Assembly: GCA_028096805.1 (NCBI GenBank)
Contig: JAOHDU010000001.1
Location: 1-50,404 of the forward strand
DNA: 50,404 nucleotides
DNA from: Pontimonas sp.
GTDB taxonomy: Bacteria > Actinomycetota > Actinomycetes > Actinomycetales > Microbacteriaceae
Direction of reading: 5' to 3'
Under the pieces are notes generated by a model, which saw only the letters and a list, made by a program, of their open reading frames with translations, did not search any database and was not told where the DNA came from. Positions 22,688 through 32,962 of this stretch are shown one piece after another (positions within the stretch are counted from its first letter, which is position 1; the number at the start of each line of letters is the position of its first letter). Position numbers and translations under genes: made by a program.

Positions 22688-23125
22688 TCAACGAGGCGGC
22701 GGAGCCTCGCCGGTTCCGGCGTTTTCGCCAATCGCGCGTAAAACCCCGTGCACGAAACCCCCGGATGCTTCGGTAGAGAGTTCCTGGACCAGTTCCACCG
22801 ACTCCGATATCGCCACCGCCGGCGGCACCTCGTTGTTGTAGAGGAGCTCCCAGGCACCCAATCGCAGCACGGCCCTATCGACCGCCGGCATCCGCTCCAG
22901 CGGCCACGAGGTGCTGGCCGCACGAATGGCCGTGTCTATTTCCGGGAAATGGACAAGAATTCCTTCGACAATTTGCTGGGCGTAGGGCCAGCTGGAGGCC
23001 CGCTCGGGCTCTGCGCTGGCCACAGCTCTTGCTGATTCGAGAGCGTCAGCAAGTGATGTCTCCCGAACGTCCGCGCCAAAGAGAATATCGATGGCACGCT
23101 TTCGAGCTTTGCGACGCGCGCTCAC
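22688..23125 (-). CDS. nusB: Transcription antitermination factor NusB
   Basis: [72 protein letters not shown]. Confidence 0.96.
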   Translation of the reverse strand: MSARRKARKRAIDILFGADVRETSLADALESARAVASAEPERASSWPYAQQIVEGILVHFPEIDTAIRAASTSWPLERMPAVDRAVLRLGAWELLYNNEVPPAVAISESVELVQELSTEASGGFVHGVLRAIGENAGTGEAPPPR

Positions 23126-23688
23126 TCGTCACTCACGCGACCGAGGTACTCCCCTGATCTCGTGTCGACTTTCACTTTCGTTCCCTGTTCGACAAACAGT
23201 GGAACCTGAATCTCAAAGCCCGTCTCGAGAGTGGCCGGTTTGGTCCCACCGGTCGACCGGTCACCCTGAAGACCCGGCTCCGAGTAGGTAATTTCCAGCA
23301 CCACCGAGGCGGGAAGCTCCACATAGAGCGCTTCGCCATCGTGCATGGCAATCGACACCGGCTGGTTTGCGAGCATATAGTTCGAGGCGTCGCCGACGAC
23401 AGCGCCGGGCACCGTCACCTGGTCATAATCACTTTGATCCATGAAAACGAAATCCGCACCGTCTTCGTAGAGGAAGCTGTAGTCCCGGCGGTCCACTACG
23501 GCGAAGTCAATTTTCGTGCCCGCGTTGAACGTCTTATCGACCACCTTGCCCGAGCGCACGTTCTTCATCTTGGTGCGAACAAAAGCACCGCCTTTGCCCG
23601 GTTTCACGTGCTGGAACTCGACCACGGCCCACAGCTGTCCGTCGAGGTTCAGCACGCTGCCGTTCTTAATGTCGTTCGTTGTTGCCAT
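23122..23688 (-). CDS. efp: Elongation factor P
   Basis: [55 protein letters not shown]. Confidence 0.98.
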   Translation of the reverse strand: MATTNDIKNGSVLNLDGQLWAVVEFQHVKPGKGGAFVRTKMKNVRSGKVVDKTFNAGTKIDFAVVDRRDYSFLYEDGADFVFMDQSDYDQVTVPGAVVGDASNYMLANQPVSIAMHDGEALYVELPASVVLEITYSEPGLQGDRSTGGTKPATLETGFEIQVPLFVEQGTKVKVDTRSGEYLGRVSDE

Positions 23689-24136
23689 GGGATGGCCCTC
23701 CTAGCAGGCTAATGATCTGGTCGAGTGCGAGAACGTACGAATCGGCACCAAATCCGGCAATAACGCCGGTGGCCACGGCACTAATGACCGATTGGTGCCG
23801 GAACTCTTCCCGCGCGTGCGGGTTGGAGAGGTGAACCTCAATCAAGGTCAAACCGGCGCCGGTGACGAGTGCACACGCGTCCCTGAGCGCATACGAGTAG
23901 TGGGTGAAGGCCGCCGGGTTGAGGATCACATGACTCTGGGTATCCACCGCGTTGTGAAGAAGCCCGATAAGGGTTGCTTCATCATCGGTTTGCTCGAAGA
24001 CGATTTCCACCGTGTCGCTCGCCCGGGCACGAAGAGCAGCCTCAATGTCCGCAAGAGTGGCCGTGCCGTAAATCTCCGGCTCTCTCGACCCCAGCCTTTG
24101 CAGATTAGGGCCATGAGCCACCAGAACACGCTGCAT
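23666..24136 (-). CDS. aroQ: 3-dehydroquinate dehydratase, type II
   Basis: [56 protein letters not shown]. Confidence 0.97.
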   Translation of the reverse strand: MQRVLVAHGPNLQRLGSREPEIYGTATLADIEAALRARASDTVEIVFEQTDDEATLIGLLHNAVDTQSHVILNPAAFTHYSYALRDACALVTGAGLTLIEVHLSNPHAREEFRHQSVISAVATGVIAGFGADSYVLALDQIISLLGGPSHGNNERH

Positions 24137-24145
24137 AGCTCAACC

Positions 24146-25237
24146 TTAGCCGGTGTGTGCCGCGAGCTCTTGGTACGCGGCGAACAAGACAGACTCATCG
24201 GGTATCGCGAGCACCCGAGGTTTCCCGGGCGCATCTAAGACGACAAACCGCACCACGCCACCGCGGGCCTTCTTGTCCTTTTGCATCGACGCGAGGAGGG
24301 TTCTCCACCTGTCAGCCGGGTAGCTCAGTGGTAAACCAAGATTTCCCAGAATGGCCCGGTGTCGCTCGAAGTCAGCTTCGCCCAGGTTGGCAACAATGCG
24401 CGAGAGCTCCGCTGCGAAAACCATCCCGATCGAGATGGCAGCGCCGTGTCTCCACTGATAGCGCTCAGCGTGTTCAATCGCGTGCCCGAGGGTGTGGCCA
24501 TAGTTCAGGATTTCGCGACCACCCGCCTCGAGGAAGTCCTCCCCGACAACGTCGGCCTTGACCTGGATGGCTCGGGTAACCAGCTCTAAAAACACCTCGG
24601 AGGTTGTATCGAGCGCATCCTCCGGGTGCTGCTCCAGCAGATCCAGAATCTTCGTGTCCTTAATGAAGCCACATTTCACGACCTCGGCGAGCCCGGTGCG
24701 CACGTCATTTTCGGAGATGCTCGCGAGAACATCGGGGTCGACAATCACGGCCGTGGGTGCGTAAAAAGACCCCACGAGATTCTTGCCCTCAGCGGTGTTG
24801 ATTCCGGTTTTGCCGCCGATGGCTGCATCCACCATCCCCAGAACGGTGGTGGGAACATGAATCACCGGTACCCCGCGCAACCAGGTGGCGGCGACAAAAC
24901 CGGCAACATCTGTGGTGGCACCCCCACCCAGCGACACGATCACGTCGTTTCGCTGGAAGTCTGTCTGTCCGAGGATCCCCCAGCAAAAAGACGCCACCTC
25001 AATGCGCTTCGCGCCCTCAGCATCCGGCATCTCGGCGAGGAAAACTTCTCGTTGGCCCAAGCTTCCGCGGAGACTCTCGGCGATGGCCGCGAGAGGTGGG
25101 GCGTGGGCAATCAGCACCTTTTTGGCATCGCCCGGCAGGAGCGACTCCAGCATGCTGAGAGAACCGGGGCCAACGACGGCCGGATAGTCACCCTGCTGGG
25201 CGTTTGTCACCGTAATGGTCGAGAGTGCGGGTGTCAC
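24146..25237 (-). CDS. aroB: 3-dehydroquinate synthase
   Basis: VSLGGGATTDVAGFVAATWLRGVPVIHVPTTVLGMVDAAIGGKTGIN; GTG start at 25237 with GGAGGAGG SD and GTGA overlap with the aroK stop. Confidence 0.97.
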   Translation of the reverse strand: MTPALSTITVTNAQQGDYPAVVGPGSLSMLESLLPGDAKKVLIAHAPPLAAIAESLRGSLGQREVFLAEMPDAEGAKRIEVASFCWGILGQTDFQRNDVIVSLGGGATTDVAGFVAATWLRGVPVIHVPTTVLGMVDAAIGGKTGINTAEGKNLVGSFYAPTAVIVDPDVLASISENDVRTGLAEVVKCGFIKDTKILDLLEQHPEDALDTTSEVFLELVTRAIQVKADVVGEDFLEAGGREILNYGHTLGHAIEHAERYQWRHGAAISIGMVFAAELSRIVANLGEADFERHRAILGNLGLPLSYPADRWRTLLASMQKDKKARGGVVRFVVLDAPGKPRVLAIPDESVLFAAYQELAAHTG

Positions 25238-25734
25238 GATTCCTCCTCCAACCACTCGAGAATCTCGGCCGCCACTGTATCGACTGGCCTGTGGCTTGCA
25301 TCAAAAACCCTGTCGGCGACTTCGTTGTACCAGGTGCTTCTCTCAGCGAGAAGCACCCTCCACGAATCCAGGCCATCGCGCAACAGTGGGCGTTTGTTGG
25401 AGTTCAGCCGGTGAGCCACCGCGTCCTCTGTAATGGTGATCATCGCTACGGGAACGTTGCGCAAATCTGCGCGTGTGTCGGGGTCGATGACCGCGCCCCC
25501 ACCGAGCGACACCACTGCATCGCTCGCCAGGGCGTCAATCACGGCAGCCCGCTCATATTGCCGGAACACGCTTTCTCCCTTGGTCTCGAAGATTTCAGGG
25601 ATAGGGCCATGGTCGCGCACAATCATTTTGTCCGTATCAATCACGCTTTTACGCACGAGCGGGGCCAATGCTTGAGCAATATGCGTCTTTCCCGAAGCCG
25701 GAGGCCCGACGAGAACGACTACCGGGTGGGTCAC
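25234..25734 (-). CDS. aroK: Shikimate kinase
   Basis: [33 protein letters not shown]. Confidence 0.95.
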   Translation of the reverse strand: MTHPVVVLVGPPASGKTHIAQALAPLVRKSVIDTDKMIVRDHGPIPEIFETKGESVFRQYERAAVIDALASDAVVSLGGGAVIDPDTRADLRNVPVAMITITEDAVAHRLNSNKRPLLRDGLDSWRVLLAERSTWYNEVADRVFDASHRPVDTVAAEILEWLEEES

Positions 25735-26933
25735 GAAGCGGCGGGTGACGCAGGGGCGATGGTGTCGGGAATGGAAGCCAGGAAACCGTCGCGGTTTCGA
25801 CGAAGCTCCTCCAACGAGTCACCGCCAAACTTCTCGGTCAGCGCTTCGGCGATGACCAGCATCACCATGGCTTCGGCGACAACTCCTGCAGCGGGTACAG
25901 CGCAGACGTCGGACCGCTGGTGATGAGCAGCAGCCTCCTCGCCAGACGCCGTGTCAATGGTCCTCAGCGCCCGTGGAACGGTAGCGATGGGCTTCATCCC
26001 GGCTCGCACCCGCAGAACGCCGCCCGTGGACATTCCACCCTCAATTCCCCCGGCGCGTTCGCTCACCCGCTCGACACCATCGGGACCCCGCACAATCTCA
26101 TCGTGGGCGAGGGAACCAGGACGTCGTGTGGTTTCGAACCCATCCCCCACTTCAACGCCCTTAATGGCTTGAATACCCATCATCGCCGCGGCTAGGCGCG
26201 AGTCGAGGCGGCGGTCCCAGTGCACATAGGAACCCAGTCCCGGTGGCAGCCCTCGAACGACGACTTCAACTACTCCCCCGAGGGTGTCCCCGTTCTTGTG
26301 CGCCTGATCGACTTCCGCGACCATCGCGACGGATGTCTCCGCGTCAGCACACCGCAAAGGGTCTTCATCGAGACGCTCGACGTCGGAGGAGAACGGGAGC
26401 GCGGACCCGTCCGGCACGCTGACCGACCCGACCGCGACGGTGTGGCTCACGACATCAATCCCTAAGGAAACCAAAAGCTTGCGAGCGACGGCGCCCAGAG
26501 CAACACGAGCCGCAGTTTCGCGAGCACTCGCGCGCTCCAACACCGGACGCGCATCGTCAAAGCCATACTTCTGCATCCCCGCCAGGTCCGCGTGACCGGG
26601 CCGGGGGCGGGTGAGGGCTCCGGCACGACCACCTTGCAACTCTTCTTCCGCGACCGGATGGGGGCTCATCACGGTCTCCCACTTTGGCCACTCGGTGTTG
26701 GCCACCCGGATGGCGACGGGACCTCCCTGGGTGACTCCATGACGGATTCCTGCCGAGAGCGAAACCTCATCCGCTTCGAACTTCATTCGCGCACCACGGC
26801 CATAGCCCAGTCGGCGGCGCGCCAGATCCGCCTGGATATCGCCGAGGAGCACGGGCACTCCCGCTGGGAATCCCTCCATCACAGCAAGAAGTTCTGGACC
26901 GTGGGACTCGCCCGCCGTTAACCATCGAAGCAT
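25731..26933 (-). CDS. aroC: Chorismate synthase
   Basis: [78 protein letters not shown]; start MLRW at 26933. Confidence 0.98.
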   Translation of the reverse strand: MLRWLTAGESHGPELLAVMEGFPAGVPVLLGDIQADLARRRLGYGRGARMKFEADEVSLSAGIRHGVTQGGPVAIRVANTEWPKWETVMSPHPVAEEELQGGRAGALTRPRPGHADLAGMQKYGFDDARPVLERASARETAARVALGAVARKLLVSLGIDVVSHTVAVGSVSVPDGSALPFSSDVERLDEDPLRCADAETSVAMVAEVDQAHKNGDTLGGVVEVVVRGLPPGLGSYVHWDRRLDSRLAAAMMGIQAIKGVEVGDGFETTRRPGSLAHDEIVRGPDGVERVSERAGGIEGGMSTGGVLRVRAGMKPIATVPRALRTIDTASGEEAAAHHQRSDVCAVPAAGVVAEAMVMLVIAEALTEKFGGDSLEELRRNRDGFLASIPDTIAPASPAAS

Positions 26934-26937
26934 TCGG

Positions 26938-27804
26938 CTATTCTCCCACGGCAGCGGCAGTGCCAGACCCAGGTTCGAGGGCCACAGCGTCTCGCATCGC
27001 GCGCAGCGCTTGTGCTTCGTGCGGGAGTTCTTCCTCATCGGACCCCTGCGCGAAGAAGCGAATCTGCCGGATGGCCTGGTGAATCAGCATGGACAGGCCG
27101 GAAATCACGCCCTGTCCCCGTGCCAACCACTCCGCTGCCATGGGGGTAGGCCACGGCGAATAACCCACGTCGAAGAGGCGCGACGAATCGATTAGTGCCT
27201 CCGTGGGCGCCAGGTCGGTCGATGACCCACCCGGCAGGGTGGATACGACCAGACCAACGGGCCGGCTGACCTCCTCGAAACTGTTCAGCACCTGAGCGTT
27301 AAGCCCTAACGACTGCGCAATCCGAGCAGTCTCGGTCGCCCTGGCGGGGTTTCGAACCACGAAATCGATATTGCGCACACCCGCCAACTGCAATCCGTAA
27401 CACACCGCCCGCGCGGTGGCGCCGGCGCCAACGATTACGGCGTCGGCGGTCTCAACCCCTGCTTCTGACAGGGCGCCCACAACCCCCCACGGGTCGGTGT
27501 TGGCGCAACGCCATTGCCCGCCAGCACGATAAAGGGTATTGCTGACCCCCAGCACATCAACGACATGATCGCGCTCGAGCGGCAATGCCGCAAGGGGCTC
27601 TTTCAGCGGCATCGTGGCCGAAAGCCCTGTTAGCTCTCGACTGTGAAGCTCCCAGCGGCTCGCAAACGTTTCCATCGTGACGTCCCGGCGGTCGTAGGAC
27701 CAATCCATCCCCAGTGCTGCGTAGGCAGCTCGATGCAAGCTCGGGGACAAAGAGTGCTCGATGGGCGATCCCCAAACCTCTGCGTGCCCACTAGCAGTAG
27801 GCAC
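26938..27804 (-). CDS. aroE: Shikimate dehydrogenase
   Basis: [65 protein letters not shown] start at 27804 overlapping the mltG end. Confidence 0.94.
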   Translation of the reverse strand: MPTASGHAEVWGSPIEHSLSPSLHRAAYAALGMDWSYDRRDVTMETFASRWELHSRELTGLSATMPLKEPLAALPLERDHVVDVLGVSNTLYRAGGQWRCANTDPWGVVGALSEAGVETADAVIVGAGATARAVCYGLQLAGVRNIDFVVRNPARATETARIAQSLGLNAQVLNSFEEVSRPVGLVVSTLPGGSSTDLAPTEALIDSSRLFDVGYSPWPTPMAAEWLARGQGVISGLSMLIHQAIRQIRFFAQGSDEEELPHEAQALRAMRDAVALEPGSGTAAAVGE

Positions 27805-28972
27805 CGTTTTCCTCACTCTCCCGGCACCACGACAACCACTGATCCACAGCGACGAGATGTTGCGCATACGTGTTGGAAAACACGGTTTCCCCGGTGCGGA
27901 GATCGATCGATACGAAATACAGCCAATCACCGACGGCCGGATTGACTGCCGCATCGATGGCGATATCTCCGGGTAACGAGATCGGTCCGGGCGGTAAGCC
28001 TGGGAAGACATAGGTGTTGTAGGGGTTGGATTCATCTGCTCGGTCCGCGTCGCTGGTTCCCACCCCGTCATAGAGGCCGGTCCAGTAGGTGACCGTGGCG
28101 TCAGACTGCAAGGCCATCCCCACGTCAAGCCGGTTATAGAAGACGCGCGCGGCTTTGTAAAAGTCTTCCTCGAGACGAGCTTCACGCTGAATGAGACCCG
28201 CCATTGTTAGCACGCGATGCCAGTCTGACTCGGCCACCCCTGCCTGGGTCAAGCGAGTCTTGGTTTCCTCCACCATGCGGCCAACAATCTCCTCAGCCGA
28301 CACGCCAGGTTCAAAGCTGTAGGTGGCAGGGAAAAGGTAACCCTCGAGCGACCCGGCAGGGCTCGAAACGGCGTACAAAGAGGGCTCGCTGACGGCATCT
28401 GCCAGGTCCTCAAGTGGCACAGAAGCCTGCTCGGCGATGATCTCAAGCGCGCGCTGCATCGTGACACCCTCTGGGATCACAAAACTGACCTGAACTCTAT
28501 TGCCTGAATCCCGAAGGGCAGAAAGAGCACTCTCGGCAGACATACCCGTCAACAGACGATACGTGCCCGGCTGAAAAGTAATGGTTGCGTCCTGCAACAG
28601 GAGGTCGTAGACGGCCTCGAAAGATGCGGTTACGCCAACATCGGCCAGTTTCCTCGCCACCGTCTCCCCAATGTCACCAGGGGACACGATCACATCGATC
28701 GTGGGAGCAGCGCCCCCACCTTCGTAGTCAGCCACTGGCTCCGACGCAAAATAGTTGACCACGCGCTCGCCGTACTCGCTCCAGACCCACCAGACGCCAC
28801 CACCGCTTAGTAGCAAAATTACTATGGCGAAAAGGGCAAAAACAGTCTTTCCTCGCCCTCCGGGAGCACTGCGAAGTGTCTCTCGTCGAGAGGGCAGATC
28901 TTCTGGGACTGCGGGTTTCCGCTCTCCGGGCAAGGTGTTGAAGATTTCGTCGAACTTTGAGTCGTCAGGCAT
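27791..28972 (-). CDS. mltG: Endolytic murein transglycosylase (YceG-like)
   Basis: N-terminal TM; LEGYLFPATYSFEPGVSAEEIV; LTMAGLIQREARLEEDF; YNTYVFPGLPPGPISLPGDIAIDAAVNP. Confidence 0.95.
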   Translation of the reverse strand: MPDDSKFDEIFNTLPGERKPAVPEDLPSRRETLRSAPGGRGKTVFALFAIVILLLSGGGVWWVWSEYGERVVNYFASEPVADYEGGGAAPTIDVIVSPGDIGETVARKLADVGVTASFEAVYDLLLQDATITFQPGTYRLLTGMSAESALSALRDSGNRVQVSFVIPEGVTMQRALEIIAEQASVPLEDLADAVSEPSLYAVSSPAGSLEGYLFPATYSFEPGVSAEEIVGRMVEETKTRLTQAGVAESDWHRVLTMAGLIQREARLEEDFYKAARVFYNRLDVGMALQSDATVTYWTGLYDGVGTSDADRADESNPYNTYVFPGLPPGPISLPGDIAIDAAVNPAVGDWLYFVSIDLRTGETVFSNTYAQHLVAVDQWLSWCRESEENGAYC

Positions 28973-29426
28973 CGTTACCCTTCAGCACCAAGAGTTGTCC
29001 GGGAGGAACGCCACGGGCTTTCTCAGAATCCACAGCGTGCTGCAACAGGATAACAGCGGCAGCTTGGTCGATCACCTCGCGTTGATTTTTAGCACTCCGT
29101 CCAGCGGCTCGGAGCCCACTGGCGGCTTGCACGGTACTCAGGCGCTCATCGATCAGGCGAACCGGCACCGCGACCAGCTCCGCGAGTTTGCGCGCGAATT
29201 GTTCAGCATCGTCAGTGGAAGCCGTGTGACCTCCGCTGAGCCCGATCGGTAAACCCACCACGATTTCGAGGGGTTCTCGCTCCTGCGCGAGCTGAACCAA
29301 AGACGACAGAGCCTCCGCACGAGGCAGCGTCTCCACGGGGGTGGCTAGCAGCCCGTCTGGGTCGCAACTCGCGACCCCCACCCGGGCTTTGCCCACGTCG
29401 ACCCCCAATCGAACCCCGCGACGCAC
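28965..29426 (-). CDS. ruvX: RuvX/YqgF Holliday junction resolvase-like pre-16S rRNA nuclease
   Basis: RLGVDVGKARVGVASCDPDGLLATPVETL; IVVGLPIGLSGG; RLIDERLSTVQA; DQAAAVILLQ. Confidence 0.95.
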   Translation of the reverse strand: MRRGVRLGVDVGKARVGVASCDPDGLLATPVETLPRAEALSSLVQLAQEREPLEIVVGLPIGLSGGHTASTDDAEQFARKLAELVAVPVRLIDERLSTVQAASGLRAAGRSAKNQREVIDQAAAVILLQHAVDSEKARGVPPGQLLVLKGNDA

Positions 29427-32083
29427 TAGAGGCGCTCGATCTCCGCAGTAATGTCATCAAGAGCGTTGGCGAGCTGATCGCCCTGAGGCCCGCCGCCCTG
29501 AGCGATGGCCGGTTTGCCCCCGCCTCCACCACCCATGACTCCAGAGGCCATCTTCACCAAGTCACCGGCATGGGCGCCCGTAGCAACCGCCGCTTTGTTG
29601 GCGGCAATAACAAGAGTGGCACGACCGTCGTTAACCGAACCCAGGGCCACCACAGCCGCAGAATCACCCAGGCCTGCGAGGACACCCGTTGTTAGGGAGC
29701 GCACATCATCCCCAGAAATTCCAGCGCCCAGGTCCGAACACACATGAGAGACGGTACCGCGACGGACGGACGCAACAAGCTCTGGAATTTTCGCACCCGC
29801 GGCTTCCTGCTGAACCTTGGCGAGCTGGCGCTCAAGGTCCTTCACCTGTCCAACCAGCTCCTCCACGCGAGCAGGAATGTCCTCGCGAGGGGTCTTCAGC
29901 AGGGAGGTAAGCCTTCGCATCAGGGACTTCTCAACCGAAAAGTCTTTGACAGCGGCGGTGCCCACAAGAGCCTCAATACGTCGGGCCGTTGAACTCACGG
30001 AGGACTCGCCCAGCACCGTCACCACCCCGATTTGGGAGGACCGCGCTACGTGCGTGCCAGCACACAACTCTCGCGACCACGGGCCGCCGATGTCGACCAT
30101 TCGCACCAGATCGCCATACTTCTCCCCAAAGAGCGCCATGGCCCCTTGTTCTTTGGCGTCGGCCACCGGGAGAATCCGGGTGGTGACCTCTAGGTCTTGG
30201 GTTATCGCGTTCTGGGAAATTTCCCCAATGGCGTCCTGTGCATCCTTCGACAGCGCCTGGTTCCACGAGAAATCTAGCCGCAGATAGCCTGGCCGGTTCA
30301 ACGAACCGGCCTGGGTGGCGTGGGGACCCAGGGTATCCCGCAGGGCGGCATGGATCAGGTGGGTGGCCGAGTGGGCTCGTTGACCTTCGTAGCGTGTCGC
30401 TCGATCGACCGAGACATCCACACTTTCGCCCACGGACAGCGTGCCTTCGTCCACGCGAACGGTGTGCGAAATCAGTCCGGGAACTGGCTTCTGGACGTCG
30501 GTGACGCTGGCACGGACGCTGGGACCCGACAGGCTCCCCACATCGGCAACTTGCCCGCCGGACTCTGCGTAGAGCGGTGTTTCCGCCAAGATGACCTCGG
30601 CGATCTGCCCGGAGCCGACCGAGTGGACAGAAGCTCCGTCAACGAGCAGGCCGAGGACGGTAGATGTGGCGTCCAACACTGTGTAACCACAGAACGCGGT
30701 TTCGCCAGCCTGCCGAAACTCGCCGTAGACACTCACGTCTGCGCGCAGAGACTTCTTTGACTTGGCGTCGACCTTGGCACGGCTGCGTTGCTGGTGCATG
30801 AGCTCGGCGAAGCTGTCGCGATCGACGCTCAAACCCGCCTCCTCCGCCATTTCCAGCGTGAGGTCGATGGGGAAGCCATATGTGTCGTGGAGAAGGAAAG
30901 CCGTGTCACCCGACAAGGTGGTGCTGCCGGCGCCCTGTGTCTCTGAGACCGCCAGATCGAGGATGCTGGTTCCCGCCTCCAATGTCTTCAAGAACGATGA
31001 CTCTTCGGCTTCGACAAGGCCTGATACGCGGTCAAATTCGGCGGCCACCTCGGGGTACGCTGGCGCCATCGCGTCGCGAGAGGCACCGAAAAGCACGGGG
31101 AACGTCGCCTCCTCCACGCCGAGCAGGCGCATGGACCGGATACTCCGACGCAACAACCGGCGCAGTACGTAGCCGCGGCCCTCGTTGCTCGGCACGACCC
31201 CATCAGTCATCAGCATCAGCGACGAGCGAATGTGATCAGCGATGACCCGCATCCGAATATCGTCTTCGTTGTCGGCACCATACGCTCGCCCCGAAAGCTC
31301 ACTGGCGGCGTCCAGGACGGGTCTCACCTGGTCGATTTCGTACATGTTTTCCACACCCTGCTTCAGGAACGCAACGCGCTCCATCCCCATGCCGGTGTCA
31401 ATATTCTTCGAGGGCAGGTCCCCCACGATGTCAAAATCAATCTTGCTGCGCACATTGTCGATGAGGTACTGCATGAACACGAGGTTCCAAATTTCGATGT
31501 ACCGGTTGTCATCAACCGCGGGTCCACCCTCGGGCCCATAGGCAGGACCACGGTCAAAGTAGATTTCCGAACACGGGCCGGCCGGTCCCGGCTGCCCGGT
31601 GGACCAGTAGTTGTCTTCACGCCCCATCCGCTGGATGCGCTCCGCCGGTAACCCGGCGATGTCCCGCCAGAGTTTTTCAGCGACGTCGTCCTCTTCATAG
31701 ACCGTGACCCACAGGTCCGACTCCCGGAAACCGAGACCGCCGGAACTTTCAGGACTAGTGAGCAACTCCCAGGCGTACTCGATAGCGCCCTCTTTGAAAT
31801 AATCGCCAAACGAAAAATTGCCGTTCATCTGGAAGAACGTGCCGTGACGTGTGGTTTTACCGACTTCTTCGATGTCGAGAGTGCGAATACATTTCTGAAC
31901 GCTCGTGGCCCGGGGGTAGGGAGCGGGAACCACGCCCGTCAAGTAGGGGATGAAGGGAACCATCCCCGCCACCGTAAACATCAGTGTCGGATCGTCGCTC
32001 ACCAGCGAAGCTGAGGGGACAACAGTGTGGCCGCGGCCACCAAAAAAGCTCAGCCAACGGCGTTGTATCTCAGCGGTTTCCAT
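29426..32083 (-). CDS. alaS: Alanyl-tRNA synthetase
   Basis: 885 aa; RRWLSFFGGRGHTVVPSASLVSDDPTLMFTVAGMVPF; GMGMERVAFLKQGV; RAHSATHLIHAALRDTLG; C-terminal GGGGGGKPAIAQGGG. Confidence 0.99.
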   Translation of the reverse strand: METAEIQRRWLSFFGGRGHTVVPSASLVSDDPTLMFTVAGMVPFIPYLTGVVPAPYPRATSVQKCIRTLDIEEVGKTTRHGTFFQMNGNFSFGDYFKEGAIEYAWELLTSPESSGGLGFRESDLWVTVYEEDDVAEKLWRDIAGLPAERIQRMGREDNYWSTGQPGPAGPCSEIYFDRGPAYGPEGGPAVDDNRYIEIWNLVFMQYLIDNVRSKIDFDIVGDLPSKNIDTGMGMERVAFLKQGVENMYEIDQVRPVLDAASELSGRAYGADNEDDIRMRVIADHIRSSLMLMTDGVVPSNEGRGYVLRRLLRRSIRSMRLLGVEEATFPVLFGASRDAMAPAYPEVAAEFDRVSGLVEAEESSFLKTLEAGTSILDLAVSETQGAGSTTLSGDTAFLLHDTYGFPIDLTLEMAEEAGLSVDRDSFAELMHQQRSRAKVDAKSKKSLRADVSVYGEFRQAGETAFCGYTVLDATSTVLGLLVDGASVHSVGSGQIAEVILAETPLYAESGGQVADVGSLSGPSVRASVTDVQKPVPGLISHTVRVDEGTLSVGESVDVSVDRATRYEGQRAHSATHLIHAALRDTLGPHATQAGSLNRPGYLRLDFSWNQALSKDAQDAIGEISQNAITQDLEVTTRILPVADAKEQGAMALFGEKYGDLVRMVDIGGPWSRELCAGTHVARSSQIGVVTVLGESSVSSTARRIEALVGTAAVKDFSVEKSLMRRLTSLLKTPREDIPARVEELVGQVKDLERQLAKVQQEAAGAKIPELVASVRRGTVSHVCSDLGAGISGDDVRSLTTGVLAGLGDSAAVVALGSVNDGRATLVIAANKAAVATGAHAGDLVKMASGVMGGGGGGKPAIAQGGGPQGDQLANALDDITAEIERL

Positions 32084-32094
32084 TGCTGTCCTGC

Positions 32095-32250
32095 CTAGCC
32101 CCGGTAACCATCACGAAGACCGGATACGAAAGTCTGTACGGTGGCGTTTGCCCGGGCGAAGAACTGTGATCCGGAGGCAGACTGGTTCAGAAAGTGCGCC
32201 ACAACAAACCCAGCGAGCACACCCGCCACAACACTGACTAGTTTCCCCAT
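32095..32250 (-). CDS. 51-aa small hypothetical protein between alaS and rpsD
   Basis: Reverse-strand ATG..TAG: MGKLVSVVAGVLAGFVVAHFLNQSASGSQFFARANATVQTFVSGLRDGYRG*; SD TAGGAGG 5 nt before ATG; N-terminal hydrophobic helix. Below the length cut-off of the ORF track. Confidence 0.75.
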   Translation of the reverse strand: MGKLVSVVAGVLAGFVVAHFLNQSASGSQFFARANATVQTFVSGLRDGYRG

Positions 32251-32289
32251 TACGGCCTCCTAAGCCCAGAATATCTGCCTGAAACAGCA

Positions 32290-32319
32290 ATGGTGGGGAA
32301 GCGACAGCTCCCCCACCAT
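32290..32319 (-). terminator. Strong hairpin downstream of rpsD (U-tract-poor terminator candidate)
   Basis: Minus RNA AUGGUGGGGGAGC-UGUC-GCUUCCCCACCAU: 13-bp stem with one G.U, 4-nt loop, 14 nt past the rpsD stop; not followed by a U-run. Confidence 0.6.
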
Positions 32320-32332
32320 CACGGTCGAGTTG

Positions 32333-32962
32333 TTAGCGCGCGGCGTAGTACTCCACCACGAGTTGGACTTCACAGGTCACCGGTACTTCGGAGCGCTTCG
32401 GGCGACGCACCAGCGTGGCCTGGAGACGGTCGATGGAGACCTCGAGGTAGCTCGGCGTTGGGGGCAGCACGTCGACGTGACCGCCAGCAGCGGCAACCTG
32501 GAAAGGCTCCATCTCTTCGCTCCGAGGCTTGACGTGAATCATTTGGCCCGGCTTCACCCGGAAGGAGGGACGGTCGACCAATTCGCCGTTGACCAGGATG
32601 TGACGGTGGACCACCATTTGACGCGCTTGCGCCGTCGTGCGCGCAAAACCGGCCCGCAACACCAAAGCGTCCAAACGCATTTCGAGCAGCTCCACCAAGT
32701 TTTCACCGGTCAAACCCTGCGCTTTGCGGGCTTCTTCGAAGACGCGGCGAAGCTGCGCCTCACGGATACCGTACTGAGCCCGCAAACGCTGCTTTTCACG
32801 CAGACGAACGGCGTAGTCACTGTCGGTCTTACGCTTGGTGCGACCGTGCTCACCGGGAGCGTAGGGACGCTTCTCCAAATACTTTGCCGCTTTGGGCGTC
32901 AGGGGAATCCCCAACGCACGCGAAAGACGGGTCTTGCTGCGGGTACGAGAGCGAGTTGACAC
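32333..32962 (-). CDS. rpsD: 30S ribosomal protein S4
   Basis: SRTRSKTRLSRALGIPLTPKAAKYLEKRPYAPGEHG..SDYAVRLREKQRLRAQYGIREAQLRRVFEEARK; GTG start with TAGGAGA SD. Confidence 0.98.
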   Translation of the reverse strand: MSTRSRTRSKTRLSRALGIPLTPKAAKYLEKRPYAPGEHGRTKRKTDSDYAVRLREKQRLRAQYGIREAQLRRVFEEARKAQGLTGENLVELLEMRLDALVLRAGFARTTAQARQMVVHRHILVNGELVDRPSFRVKPGQMIHVKPRSEEMEPFQVAAAGGHVDVLPPTPSYLEVSIDRLQATLVRRPKRSEVPVTCEVQLVVEYYAAR

